A stretch of DNA of 64,000 bases from NCBI GenBank assembly GCA_018818165.1, contig JAHISP010000002.1, positions 1-64,000 on the forward strand. Direction: 5' to 3'. Under the pieces are notes generated by a model that did not search any database, was not told the origin of the DNA, and saw only the letters and a list, made by a program, of their open reading frames with translations. Every line of letters starts with the position of its first letter. Positions within the stretch are counted from its first letter, which is position 1. The position numbers were made by a program, and so were the translations under genes. This document shows positions 36,524 through 45,273 of this stretch, one piece after another. This DNA comes from Bacteroidota bacterium. Its GTDB lineage: Bacteria; Bacteroidota; Ignavibacteria; Ignavibacteriales; Melioribacteraceae.

Positions 36524-36636
36524 TACTCCTCCATATAGTTAAATATAATTAATAATTTTCAAGCCAAGTTAAGACGTATGAAATTATTTTGAGTTCTATA
36601 GATTATTTTTACTTAAATAAATTGGTTTAATTAAAT

Positions 36637-36723
36637 TTCTTAATCTTACTCTTAATTCTTAATTCTATTTTTGTTAACAATTAAAGAAGAGATTATGAGT
36701 AAGAGTAAGAGTAAGATTAAGAA
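36637..36723. repeat. 18-bp inverted repeat with GAGTAA tandem
   Basis: TTCTTAATCTTACTCTTA (36637-36654) is inverted perfectly at 36706-36723, which itself includes three GAGTAA units. The left arm also occurs at 17830-17856. The intergenic stretch 36524-36828 has no other structure that I can support. Confidence 0.65.
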
Positions 36724-36828
36724 AAACAAAATTCATAAAGTTGCAATTCCATGACTATATTTTTATGTTGTCTTTACTCTGCTCGCAATAACACAGCCAC
36801 TTTTTTCGAAACTGACGCATTTGCAAAA

Positions 36829-38094
36829 TCACTTATCGCAATCAACAATTTCAATATTAGTGAAATTACAGAAATCTGTTAAAAGATTTGTAATATCGCC
36901 ATAAACCAGAATTTGGTGGTTGCCCAACGAATTGTTTATCCAAGTTTGAGCATTTACATTTAGTTTAATCTTAACCTGAGTTCTGCATAAGTTGGGATCT
37001 CTCATATCAGTATCAACTATTTTTCCAGTAGAAAAGAGGATTTTATCAAAGTTGCCGCCAATTCTTAAAATTGTAACATCCTGCTTTTTTAATGGTCCTT
37101 GAATTGCCACACTCAGACCAGATTCCATGTGCGTGGTTAATAAAGATTCATCTAAATTACTTAGCATTTTTGATGGAACGGTGCAATGTGCAAGAATTAA
37201 TGTGTTTTCTTCCTTATTTACTGAAGAAGGATTTGCCATCCAAACTGGTTTATTAGTCAATTTATTTGCGACATACATTGTAAAAAGCGCAAAAATATCT
37301 CCTTCGCAACTTGAAACAATATTTTCGTCATTAAGAATACTTAATGCCATACATGCTGTATATTTATGTTTTAGTAAATCAAAACATCGGACAGTTATTG
37401 CATCAACGCCGTTAGTTGAAGCAATATCTTTTAACGCATCATAAACTTTGGATGAATTATCAATCTCGCTTGAGTGAACACATTTATGTTGATAATCATT
37501 TTCAATTTTGGGCGTTGTAATTGACGTTGAAATAGCACCGACTTTTTCACTTACATCATTTATATCAATTTCAATAAGTTTTGTTTTAAAAGAACCACAA
37601 GACTTTATTTGTTTGGAAGTTAATAACCAATCTGACGGCTCACCAATAACTCCAAACGAGGAATTATTAATTGCTTCAATGGCATTATTTACAAGTGAAA
37701 AGTTTTCTATTCCAGAAACAAACTCGTCCATATTCTCATAATAAAATAGTTTAACAAGTTTATTATTTCTGAAAAAAGCAGATATTTCAAGAGATGCTGC
37801 AAGCGAATTATTTTTTGAATTACTAACAATTAAAAATGGATGTTCGTCTACTTCAATTAATATTTTAGCGTATTCTTCTGTTCCTCCAGAAGCAATTAGT
37901 AGTATTGTTGCATTACTATCCGCACTATTAGCTAGAAAGTGAGTGCAATTATCAACAGAATTTATAAATGCAATCTCAATTTTAACATTGCTTATATTTT
38001 TAAAATATGATAATTCAGTTTCTAATCTTTTTTTAATTATAGAAACATCCTCAAATTGCGAATAAAGTACAACAAAACTTATTTTATCCCTCAT
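36829..38094 (-). CDS. L-fucose/L-arabinose isomerase-like protein
   Basis: This cytoplasmic protein of 421 residues has the layout of the sugar-isomerase C-terminal superfamily. An N-terminal Rossmann-like part (LLIASGGTEEYAK) is followed by VDAITVRCFDLL, CMALSILND and SCEGDIFALFTMYVAN, and a C-terminal part has LRIGGNFDKILF. This pattern is known from fucose isomerase-like proteins of uncertain substrate. Some metal-binding residues may be in place (the Glu of CEGD), but activity is not shown. It starts one base after the M28 peptidase stop, so the two are cotranscribed. Confidence 0.7.
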   Translation of the reverse strand: MRDKISFVVLYSQFEDVSIIKKRLETELSYFKNISNVKIEIAFINSVDNCTHFLANSADSNATILLIASGGTEEYAKILIEVDEHPFLIVSNSKNNSLAASLEISAFFRNNKLVKLFYYENMDEFVSGIENFSLVNNAIEAINNSSFGVIGEPSDWLLTSKQIKSCGSFKTKLIEIDINDVSEKVGAISTSITTPKIENDYQHKCVHSSEIDNSSKVYDALKDIASTNGVDAITVRCFDLLKHKYTACMALSILNDENIVSSCEGDIFALFTMYVANKLTNKPVWMANPSSVNKEENTLILAHCTVPSKMLSNLDESLLTTHMESGLSVAIQGPLKKQDVTILRIGGNFDKILFSTGKIVDTDMRDPNLCRTQVKIKLNVNAQTWINNSLGNHQILVYGDITNLLTDFCNFTNIEIVDCDK

Positions 38095-38095
38095 T

Positions 38096-39562
38096 TTATT
38101 TCACCCTTTCAGCTATTACTTCCCTTTCGTATTCACCTTTTGCCAAATTAAGAATTGTTAAATAGGCAAGATTTGTTATCCCCTCGTACAATTTTGGATT
38201 TAGTGTTTTTGGAGTATCGGTTAAACAATGCAAATGTGTATAACTATTTTTTGTAACAAAATATAACGATGGAATTCTTTTTTCGTGGAATGGAGTTGCA
38301 TCTGCTCCGCCTCCTGACCATGTATTAATAATTGACAATTTTGCATTTTCGCTATCTATTTTCTTTGCCATTTGCCACAAATTTGGAGCCGAATTTCCAT
38401 TTCCAAGTTGAATTGAATCCCCATGTGCTATGCAATCCATGTTTAACATTGCAGTGACTTTGTTTGAATCAAATCCGAGATTATTTGCAAGATATTCAGC
38501 TCCTTCTAAACCAGATTCTTCATTTGAAAAAAGGACAAACATTACACTTCGCTTTGTCTCTAATTTATTTTTTGCAAACATACGGGCGACTTCTAAAACA
38601 GAGGCAGAACCTGAAGCATTATCATTTGCTCCCGGAAAATATATTTCGCCAGCTTGTCCGCCAACATGGTCAAGATGAGCACCAAGTATAACAAATTCAT
38701 CTTTTAATTTTTCGTCAGAACCTGGATAAATTCCAATAACATTTACTGTTTCTTTGTCTTTTACATATTCTGTTTCTACAAATATTTTTGCTTCCGATTT
38801 TAATGCAAACGAAAGATTGGTCTTTTCAGAATCGATTTTTGTTTGCAACTCTTTTAATGTGTATTTACTTCCTTCAAAAAATTCGTTTGCAACTGGCAAA
38901 TCAATATGAATTTGTGGAATATTAACTTGCTCACCATTTCCGTGCATTGTGCTTCCAATTGGCTGTTGCGGATTTTTGTCGTTTGGGAATGAAATAAACA
39001 TAATTCCAACAGCACCGTGTTCGCGTGCAACTCGTGCTTTTTCACGTGGCAAACTACTAGGAAAATTTACGCCGTCTATTTTCCATTTTGGATTATACTT
39101 AAAAACTAAAACAATTTTCCCTTTTACATCAATGTTTTTATAATCATCATATTCCTGGATTGAAATTCCATATCCGGCAAAAACCACTTGGGCATTAATA
39201 TCACCAGCTCCCGAAAATCCTCTGAAAACATAATCCTTTCCAAGATTATATTTTTTAATAAAATTTCCATCTTTGTAAATAGAAAATTCCGCTTTCGGCA
39301 ATATTTGATTATACTCAACTTTTAGATTTTGGAAATATGAATTTTTGTTAAATGGTATTAATCCAATTTCAGCAAATTCATTTGCCATAAAATTTGCGGC
39401 TTCAAAATATCCTTTGCTTCCCCCAAGTCTGCCTTGTAATTCTTTGCTTGATAGATATGAAACCGTTTTAATTAAATTTTCTGATGTTATTTGATATTGT
39501 GCATTAACATTTTGGAACACCAAAACGAATAACACCAAAAGTAATAAATACGTTTTTTTCAT
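38096..39562 (-). CDS. Secreted M28 family aminopeptidase
   Basis: This protein of about 488 residues has a signal peptide (MKKTYLLLLVLFVLVFQNVNAQ), a PA domain inserted at about 125-250, and an M28 zinc-peptidase domain. The metal ligands are visible in order: H and D in GAHLDHVGG, then GANDNASGS (Asp bridging both metals), NEESGLEGA (catalytic Glu pair), LNMDCIAHGD and, late, SYTHLHCLTDT (His). It removes N-terminal residues from peptides in the periplasm. An in-frame ATG at 39586 adds eight residues before the signal; ATG 39562 is preferred. It is divergent from the radical SAM gene. Confidence 0.87.
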   Translation of the reverse strand: MKKTYLLLLVLFVLVFQNVNAQYQITSENLIKTVSYLSSKELQGRLGGSKGYFEAANFMANEFAEIGLIPFNKNSYFQNLKVEYNQILPKAEFSIYKDGNFIKKYNLGKDYVFRGFSGAGDINAQVVFAGYGISIQEYDDYKNIDVKGKIVLVFKYNPKWKIDGVNFPSSLPREKARVAREHGAVGIMFISFPNDKNPQQPIGSTMHGNGEQVNIPQIHIDLPVANEFFEGSKYTLKELQTKIDSEKTNLSFALKSEAKIFVETEYVKDKETVNVIGIYPGSDEKLKDEFVILGAHLDHVGGQAGEIYFPGANDNASGSASVLEVARMFAKNKLETKRSVMFVLFSNEESGLEGAEYLANNLGFDSNKVTAMLNMDCIAHGDSIQLGNGNSAPNLWQMAKKIDSENAKLSIINTWSGGGADATPFHEKRIPSLYFVTKNSYTHLHCLTDTPKTLNPKLYEGITNLAYLTILNLAKGEYEREVIAERVK

Positions 39563-39668
39563 TAAATACTCATTTTTCTGAAACATTGCTGTCTAAGATA
39601 ATAATCATTTCTCTCAAATAACTTAGTTTTTTGTAAATTTGGATTCAGTTTTAGAAATAATGGTATTT

Positions 39669-40682
39669 ATGCAATCAACGTTAACATATTCAAATATTCC
39701 AATTTTTATTCCGGAATTGGCATGTCCACATCAATGCGTGTTTTGTGACCAGGCAAAAATAATTGGATTAAACACCATTCCTAAGCCAAATGAAATATCT
39801 AAAATAGTTGAGACTAATCTAACAACTATGGATGAGAATAGAATTATTGATATAGCATTTTTTGGAGGAAGTTTTACTGGAATACCTTTTGAATTACAAG
39901 AAGAATACTTAAAAGAAGCCTTTTCTTTTATCAAAGCTAATAGAATTTCTGGCATACGACTTTCAACAAGACCAGATTACATAGATGTACAAAGATTGGA
40001 GTTGCTTAAAAAATATGGAGTTACAACAATTGAACTTGGTGCTCAATCTACAAATGATAATGTTTTAATTAAATCTGGAAGAGGTCATAGTTTTAAAGAT
40101 ATCCAAAATGCTTCAAAGTTAATCTTGGATTATGGATTTAAACTTGGACTTCAAATGATGATTGGATTGCCAGGCGACACATTTGAAACGGCAATGCAAA
40201 CGGCTAATGATATTATCGAACTTGGTGCTAATAACACACGAATATATCCAACTCTTGTTATAAAAGGAACTGCATTAGAAAAGCTTTATAATAATGGTAT
40301 TTATCAACCACTTTCGCTTGAAGTTGCTGTTAATTGGTCGAAAGAAATTTTAAGAACTTTTGAAAAGAATAATATTACAATTCTTCGTGTAGGTTTGCAC
40401 CCTTCTGAGGAATTAGTAGATGGAAAATCTCTAATTGCTGGTCCTTTTCACCCATCGTTTAAAGAAATGGTTATGACAGAAATATGGAATGATATTATTC
40501 TTGGAAATCTTAATCAAGCAAAATCAAAAAACTTAATTATAAAAGTTAATAGCAAGCAGTTAAATTATGCTGTTGGGTATAAAGGAAAAAACAAGAATCA
40601 ACTTTTAGCAAAAGGCATTAAGGTGAAATTTGTTGGTGATTCAAGTTTTGAAAAATATCAGATAAATGTTAGCAATAATTGA
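39669..40682 (+). CDS. Radical SAM protein (Elp3/MiaB-type)
   Basis: This protein of about 337 residues has the radical SAM cysteines C-x3-C-x2-C in ACPHQCVFCDQ near the N-terminus. They are followed by FFGGSFTGIP (the GGE-like strand), STRPDYI, ELGAQSTND and MMIGLPGD, as in the Elp3/YtqA group, but without an acetyltransferase domain. The substrate is unknown. The frame opens at a TTG (39639) and has ATGs at 39660 and 39669. MQSTLTYSNIPIFIPELACP matches where relatives start, so I use 39669. The 3-prime end overlaps the next gene by 17 bases, so the pair is coupled. Confidence 0.82.
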   Translation: MQSTLTYSNIPIFIPELACPHQCVFCDQAKIIGLNTIPKPNEISKIVETNLTTMDENRIIDIAFFGGSFTGIPFELQEEYLKEAFSFIKANRISGIRLSTRPDYIDVQRLELLKKYGVTTIELGAQSTNDNVLIKSGRGHSFKDIQNASKLILDYGFKLGLQMMIGLPGDTFETAMQTANDIIELGANNTRIYPTLVIKGTALEKLYNNGIYQPLSLEVAVNWSKEILRTFEKNNITILRVGLHPSEELVDGKSLIAGPFHPSFKEMVMTEIWNDIILGNLNQAKSKNLIIKVNSKQLNYAVGYKGKNKNQLLAKGIKVKFVGDSSFEKYQINVSNN

Positions 40683-41355
40683 TTATAGAGCTCCCAAAAG
40701 TGTTATCAATTCACTCAGTAATTATGTGAATGATATTCTATTATTTAAATCTGAAGATATAACTTACAATTCAATTTCGGGACATCCTGATATTTTTATC
40801 TATCAAGATAAGTTAAATCTAATAATTGCACCTAACTCACCAACTACGCTTTTTGATTTTTTGAACAAACATAAAGTTAATTATCAAATTGGAAATTCAA
40901 ATGTTGGCAATCAACTTAAAGATAGTGTGCAATACAATTGTTTAAGCAATGAAAATTATATAATTCATAAATCTGGATTTACAGATAAGCAAGTATTGGA
41001 AGCAAATATCGAAAAGGAATTTCTAAACATTCCACAAGCATATACCCGTTGTAGTTTAACTCATTTAAAAGATAAATTTTTTATTACTTCTGATAAAGGA
41101 ATTGAAAAAGAACTAACTCTTTGCGGATTTAATGTTTTCTTCTTTGCTCCAGATGAAATTAAAATAGTTGATCATAAAAATGGCTTTATAGGTGGAACCA
41201 ATGGAATTAAGAATAATAAAATATTTTTCATGGGTAGTGTTACTAAACACAAAGATGGTGAAGAACTTTTCAAATATCTTGAACAACTTAAATTTGAAAT
41301 AATAAATTTGGGAAATGACTTTCTCTACGATGGCGGAGGTTTGTTTTTTGTGTAA
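40666..41355 (+). CDS. DUF6873-like GME-fold protein
   Basis: This protein of 229 residues resembles the DUF6873 GME-fold group, distant relatives of guanidine-modifying enzymes (arginine deiminase, dimethylarginase). Motifs are QAYTRCSLTHL, ITSDKGI, GFIGGTNG, FMGSVTKHKDGE and the C-terminal DFLYDGGGLFFV. The family's usual catalytic residues are not plain to me. It starts inside the radical SAM gene, so the two are translationally coupled. I recall the two families as neighbours in other genomes, but I cannot verify that here. Together they may form a modification pathway. Confidence 0.65.
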   Translation: MLAIIDYRAPKSVINSLSNYVNDILLFKSEDITYNSISGHPDIFIYQDKLNLIIAPNSPTTLFDFLNKHKVNYQIGNSNVGNQLKDSVQYNCLSNENYIIHKSGFTDKQVLEANIEKEFLNIPQAYTRCSLTHLKDKFFITSDKGIEKELTLCGFNVFFFAPDEIKIVDHKNGFIGGTNGIKNNKIFFMGSVTKHKDGEELFKYLEQLKFEIINLGNDFLYDGGGLFFV

Positions 41356-41439
41356 AAGAATTTATTTAACTAATATAACTGTCCCTTTGTTTACCTATAG
41401 AGCCCTCAATTTTTTAAAAGCATTGTTGTAGTTTAGCTA

Positions 41440-41562
41440 ATTTCTAATACTGGTTTACAACTTTGTTCGTATCTGTTGGGGTTTGCTAATCAGCTAATCG
41501 CACTACATTGTAGCTCGATTAGCTGATTCGAGAGCATTGCTATTCACAATACTAAAAAGTAA
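41440..41562 (-). repeat. Double-hairpin repeat family B, copy 2 (inverted)
   Basis: The reverse complement reads AATAGCAATGCTCTCGAATC, then AGCTAATCGAGCTACAATGT and GCGATTAGCTGATTAGC, aligning with 11801-11920 along its length. Both hairpins are kept with compensating differences. It is therefore a dispersed non-coding element in opposite orientation. Confidence 0.7.
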
Positions 41563-41636
41563 TATATCGAATAAATATTATTTCTTAAGAAATGCAGCCA
41601 AAATTAGTGTTTCTTTTTATTTTAAGTATCTATATG

Positions 41637-41767
41637 CAATGACGTCAACTTAAGGAAATATTTTTATTGGATCTCATTCCAGAATGCTTTTATCGGGAAT
41701 CCTTTCTCTTAAAAAGATTCCGTGTAATAGCTTCACAGAATGACAAAAGCTTAAGTTGACAGCATTG
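41637..41767. mobile_element. MITE-like element, copy 3 (131 bp, 9-bp target duplication)
   Basis: The left end CAATGACGTCAACTTAAG (41637-41654) and the right end CTTAAGTTGACAGCATTG (41750-41767) are inverted repeats with two mismatches. The 9 bases ATCTATATG stand on both sides (41628-41636 and 41768-41776), a clean target-site duplication. The element is 131 bp, the same length as copy 2, and its interior is the reverse complement of that copy with about 80 percent identity by eye. It contains no gene, so it would need a transposase supplied in trans. Confidence 0.9.
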
Positions 41768-41898
41768 ATCTATATGAACACTCATTTATTTTAATATTAT
41801 CCTTTTCTATTTATTTTTTTGAACCCGTCGAGTAAAATATTTTCACTGAAATTTAACCTCGGAATAGAAAACAATAAACTAAAAGAATATAAAATCCT

Positions 41899-44550
41899 TT
41901 AAATATCAATCCAATAAGAAAATTTAACTAGAAAAATATTATCAGCTTCCGATTCCCAAAGATTGGAGAAATCTTTTCCAAGATGAAATTCTCCTGGATC
42001 TTGAAAATTCATTTTTTCATGAGTCCAAACAAAATATAATACTGAACCTGGTAAAACTTCCCATCGTAAAACAGCATTTCCTCGGAGCGACTTAAAATTA
42101 AAATTTGGGTTATAAAATGAAAATGATTTATCTGGAGCATTTTCATCTGGAGTAACTGTATATTTTTCACTTTCTGTATCATATTCTATTGTTGATCCGT
42201 TTTCACCATATGAATTAAACTCACTAGAATTTGGTTTTGCCAATTCTCTAAAATTATTGTAATTACCCACAGATATTAGTGGCTGCAAATATAATTGAAG
42301 ACTAAATGTCGAAGTAAATGACCAATCTACTCTAATATCAGCTGAAATAGTGTACTGATCCATCTCACCAAAAATATATCTTGAACCATAAGTTGCTGTA
42401 GCTTTTTCATCAGCAATTGCACGAACCCATTGATATTTAGAATTTGTAAAATAATATTCTGGACCAACAGAAATGTTAAGTTGTGATTCTGGTTTCCAAA
42501 CTACATCAAAACCAGCTGAAAAGTCATAACTTCCAAAACCATTCCTCCAATATCCAACATCCGGTGATAGAATAATTTTTTCCCTGGAATCTGTTTCAGC
42601 CGATATATTGAACGAATAATTGTCTGCAATAACTACTTTTGGTCCACCTCTAGTAAGTGTAGTTGATGTAGATTCAAAATTGTAACTAGCTTCCATTCTG
42701 GCAGTCCAGTAATTTAAGAATTGAACTCTTCCATTTGAATAAAATCCCATTCGTGAAACGTTATCTTCATAATCGGAGTTTCTACAAAACGCTAAATAAA
42801 TGCTTTTTTGTCGTGATAATTTATCAGGTTCATACCACCTATAACCAGTAACTATGTGCCCGTTAATTCTATCTGCATACCATTGGTATCCAATATCGTT
42901 AAATTCAAATCCAGGTGTCGCAGTACCAATAGCCGAATTTAAGTAAAAGTTGCCTTCCTGTTTATTAATCATAAATCGAGAAAACATACCAGAAAGAGAA
43001 GTTCTTTTAGTATCTAGCGTCATATATGTTTTATCAGGTCTTTGAAAATATCTGTAAGGTTGTCTTTGTATATTCAAAAGAGCTTCTTTTGAACCATGTA
43101 CATATGAACCTGCAACTATTCCAGTTAGAACGTAAGTTTTATTTTCATCTAAAAATGTCCAACCATCTAATCCATAAGAATATGCTTGATCCGATAACAA
43201 TAATTTGAGGTTTTGATTAGATAAATCTCTATTTACTGAAGTAAATATTGCACCAATTGCTTGATTACCTCCATTAAACTCCTTTCTTGTTCGGAATACT
43301 CCATAGTGTGTAAGTGGTTCAACTTCTTCTTTTACTATGTCTTTTGCTTCGGTATAAATTCGTGCATTTGATTTTTCAGTAACCGCACTTAAAATACCTA
43401 TTGACCAAGTGTCATCAATTTTACCAGATAGTTTTCCAGCACCTAATATTCTAGTTTCGTTTGGTTGATCAACAAATCCCTTAGTAGTTGCATAACCTTG
43501 AGGGCTTCGTCCAATTCTACGGGAATAAAAAAGTGTAGGAGTTCCAAAATTAAAACCCCAATTATTATTTGCTCCGCCTGACCCAAATTCAAAAATATTT
43601 TCGCCTTCAATAAAAAATGGACGTTTTTCGTTAAAATAGCTTTCAAATGCGGAAAGGTTTACAACTGCTGGATCCACTTCTACTTGACCAAAGTCTGGAT
43701 TTATTGTAACATCTACATTCAGATTACTTCCAATTCCAAATTTAACATCGGCACCAAAAGAAGTTTGATATTGATTGCCAGCATAAAACGGATCATTTTC
43801 TTTATTGCTTAAATATTGAGCTTTTTGAACAAGATATGGAAGAACTTCTAACCTTTTTTTAGGTATAATTCCATCCAGCCCTGTTAAATCGGCAAAGCGA
43901 GACACAAAACCACTTTCTGTTTTGGGAACCATAACAAGAAATGACATTTCATGTTTTCTTTTAATATCGCGATTAAGGTTAATTCCCCAAACCATTTCTT
44001 TTGATTCATTAAATCTTAATTGACTAAAAGGAATTTTAATTTCAGTAGTCCAGCCATGTTCGTTGATGTCAGTTTTCACATCCCAAATTCCATCCCATGA
44101 ATCACTCATCCAGTCATCATTATAAAGAGTGCCATCGCACATTGACCCACCAGGATTAACTGCAAAATAATTACCAGTTCTGTTATCATTATATGGATCC
44201 ATATAAATCCAGAACCAATCAGAATTCACCATATTGTCTCTTCTCATTAATGTAACATCCATAGAATCTGGTTCGGAATCATAAAACCTACCACTGAAAT
44301 ATAGATTTGCATCATCGTGCGAAATCCATACTTCTGTTTTTTCAGATGTTGGTTTCCCCTCTTCTGGATCTTTCTGAATAAAATTTGAAATTGGAGTATT
44401 TTGATAAACTGATTCTGATAACTTTCCATCTAAAACTAGCGGAGCATCAAGTTTGTAAGAGTGTACTGATTTGTTAGTGTCTTCGGTCTTTGTTCCAAAT
44501 ATCATAGATGTGTAAGTTAGCAATAAAACTAAAGTAAAATATTTTTTCAA
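41899..44550 (-). CDS. DUF5916 outer-membrane protein with CBM9-like N-terminus (paralogue 2)
   Basis: This protein of about 883 residues is collinear with the 6.0-8.6 kb protein: signal peptide, CBM9-like domain (IDGKLSE equivalent LDGKLSESVYQ), then a DUF5916 barrel ending FSYWIDI. Two starts are possible. ATG 44562 gives MGGFLKKYFT with no ribosome binding site. A TTG at 44550 gives MKKYFTLVLLLTYTS, preceded by GGGGGGA, and aligns with the paralogue's start. I prefer the TTG. The two copies are 33 kb apart and in the same orientation. Confidence 0.8.
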   Translation of the reverse strand: MKKYFTLVLLLTYTSMIFGTKTEDTNKSVHSYKLDAPLVLDGKLSESVYQNTPISNFIQKDPEEGKPTSEKTEVWISHDDANLYFSGRFYDSEPDSMDVTLMRRDNMVNSDWFWIYMDPYNDNRTGNYFAVNPGGSMCDGTLYNDDWMSDSWDGIWDVKTDINEHGWTTEIKIPFSQLRFNESKEMVWGINLNRDIKRKHEMSFLVMVPKTESGFVSRFADLTGLDGIIPKKRLEVLPYLVQKAQYLSNKENDPFYAGNQYQTSFGADVKFGIGSNLNVDVTINPDFGQVEVDPAVVNLSAFESYFNEKRPFFIEGENIFEFGSGGANNNWGFNFGTPTLFYSRRIGRSPQGYATTKGFVDQPNETRILGAGKLSGKIDDTWSIGILSAVTEKSNARIYTEAKDIVKEEVEPLTHYGVFRTRKEFNGGNQAIGAIFTSVNRDLSNQNLKLLLSDQAYSYGLDGWTFLDENKTYVLTGIVAGSYVHGSKEALLNIQRQPYRYFQRPDKTYMTLDTKRTSLSGMFSRFMINKQEGNFYLNSAIGTATPGFEFNDIGYQWYADRINGHIVTGYRWYEPDKLSRQKSIYLAFCRNSDYEDNVSRMGFYSNGRVQFLNYWTARMEASYNFESTSTTLTRGGPKVVIADNYSFNISAETDSREKIILSPDVGYWRNGFGSYDFSAGFDVVWKPESQLNISVGPEYYFTNSKYQWVRAIADEKATATYGSRYIFGEMDQYTISADIRVDWSFTSTFSLQLYLQPLISVGNYNNFRELAKPNSSEFNSYGENGSTIEYDTESEKYTVTPDENAPDKSFSFYNPNFNFKSLRGNAVLRWEVLPGSVLYFVWTHEKMNFQDPGEFHLGKDFSNLWESEADNIFLVKFSYWIDI

Positions 44551-44634
44551 AAATCCCCCCATGAATAATAATTAATAATTGTTTTATGATAATTTTTAGA
44601 TGCTTTAAGCTAAAGAAAGTTCATATTTTTTCTT

Positions 44635-44844
44635 TTGTATTTTAGACTACAAATTGGATTTAAACGTTGCAAATTTAACCTTTTATTTCACCCTGATTCA
44701 TTCAGTGTTACTGACATGAAAAATTATCTGGTAAGTTGTCTGGGACAATATAGCATTAGAATACATAATCAATGGAGAATTATTTTTAGTTGGATAGAAG
44801 ACAATGCTTATAACGTACAAATTATTGATTATCACAAAGGTTAA
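44635..44844 (+). pseudogene. higB: Degenerate HigB-type toxin
   Basis: The last 33 codons, from GQYSIRIHNQWRIIFSW to VQIIDYHKG (44743-44841), are a normal HigB/RelE toxin C-terminus. The part before does not align with the family in this frame; another frame gives KLSGKLSG just upstream, which fits the usual sequence before GQYSIRI. Frameshifts and loss have therefore removed the N-terminal half. The antitoxin gene follows after five bases and is intact. Confidence 0.75.
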
Positions 44845-44849
44845 ATATT

Positions 44850-45152
44850 ATGAATAATAAAATTAGTCCCATTCATACTGGGGAAATCTTGCTTGAAGAG
44901 TTTCTTAGCCCAATGGGAATTTCACAATATCGTTTAGCAAAAGATATAAATGTTCCTCCAAGAAGAATAAATGAAATTGTTTTAGGAAAAAGATCTATTA
45001 CATCGGATACTGCATTAAGATTATCTGAGTTTTTTGGACTTACAGAAAATTTTTGGTTGAATCTTCAAATGAAATTTAATCTTGAAGTAGAAAAAGATAA
45101 ACTAAATGGAAGATTAAAACACGAAGTGAAAAAATTTGGCGTAGTGAGTTAG
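44850..45152 (+). CDS. higA: HigA-family antitoxin
   Basis: This protein of 100 residues is an XRE-type helix-turn-helix antidote. PIHTGEILLEEFLSPMGISQ is the family's N-terminal signature, then YRLAKDINVPPRRINEIVLG is the recognition region, then ALRLSEFFGLTENFWLNLQ. It normally binds HigB and represses its own operon. Here its toxin has decayed, so it is an orphan repressor, perhaps acting on the following ABC genes, which is speculation. Confidence 0.9.
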   Translation: MNNKISPIHTGEILLEEFLSPMGISQYRLAKDINVPPRRINEIVLGKRSITSDTALRLSEFFGLTENFWLNLQMKFNLEVEKDKLNGRLKHEVKKFGVVS

Positions 45153-45273
45153 ACCAAACACACCAATTCCAAATTCCACAGGACAATATGAGTGGCGTAA
45201 TTTTCGAGTAGGTTTGTATTAAGTTTTTGTTTTAATTTGTAACTTCAAGTAGAAAACTAAATTTTTATAAAAG

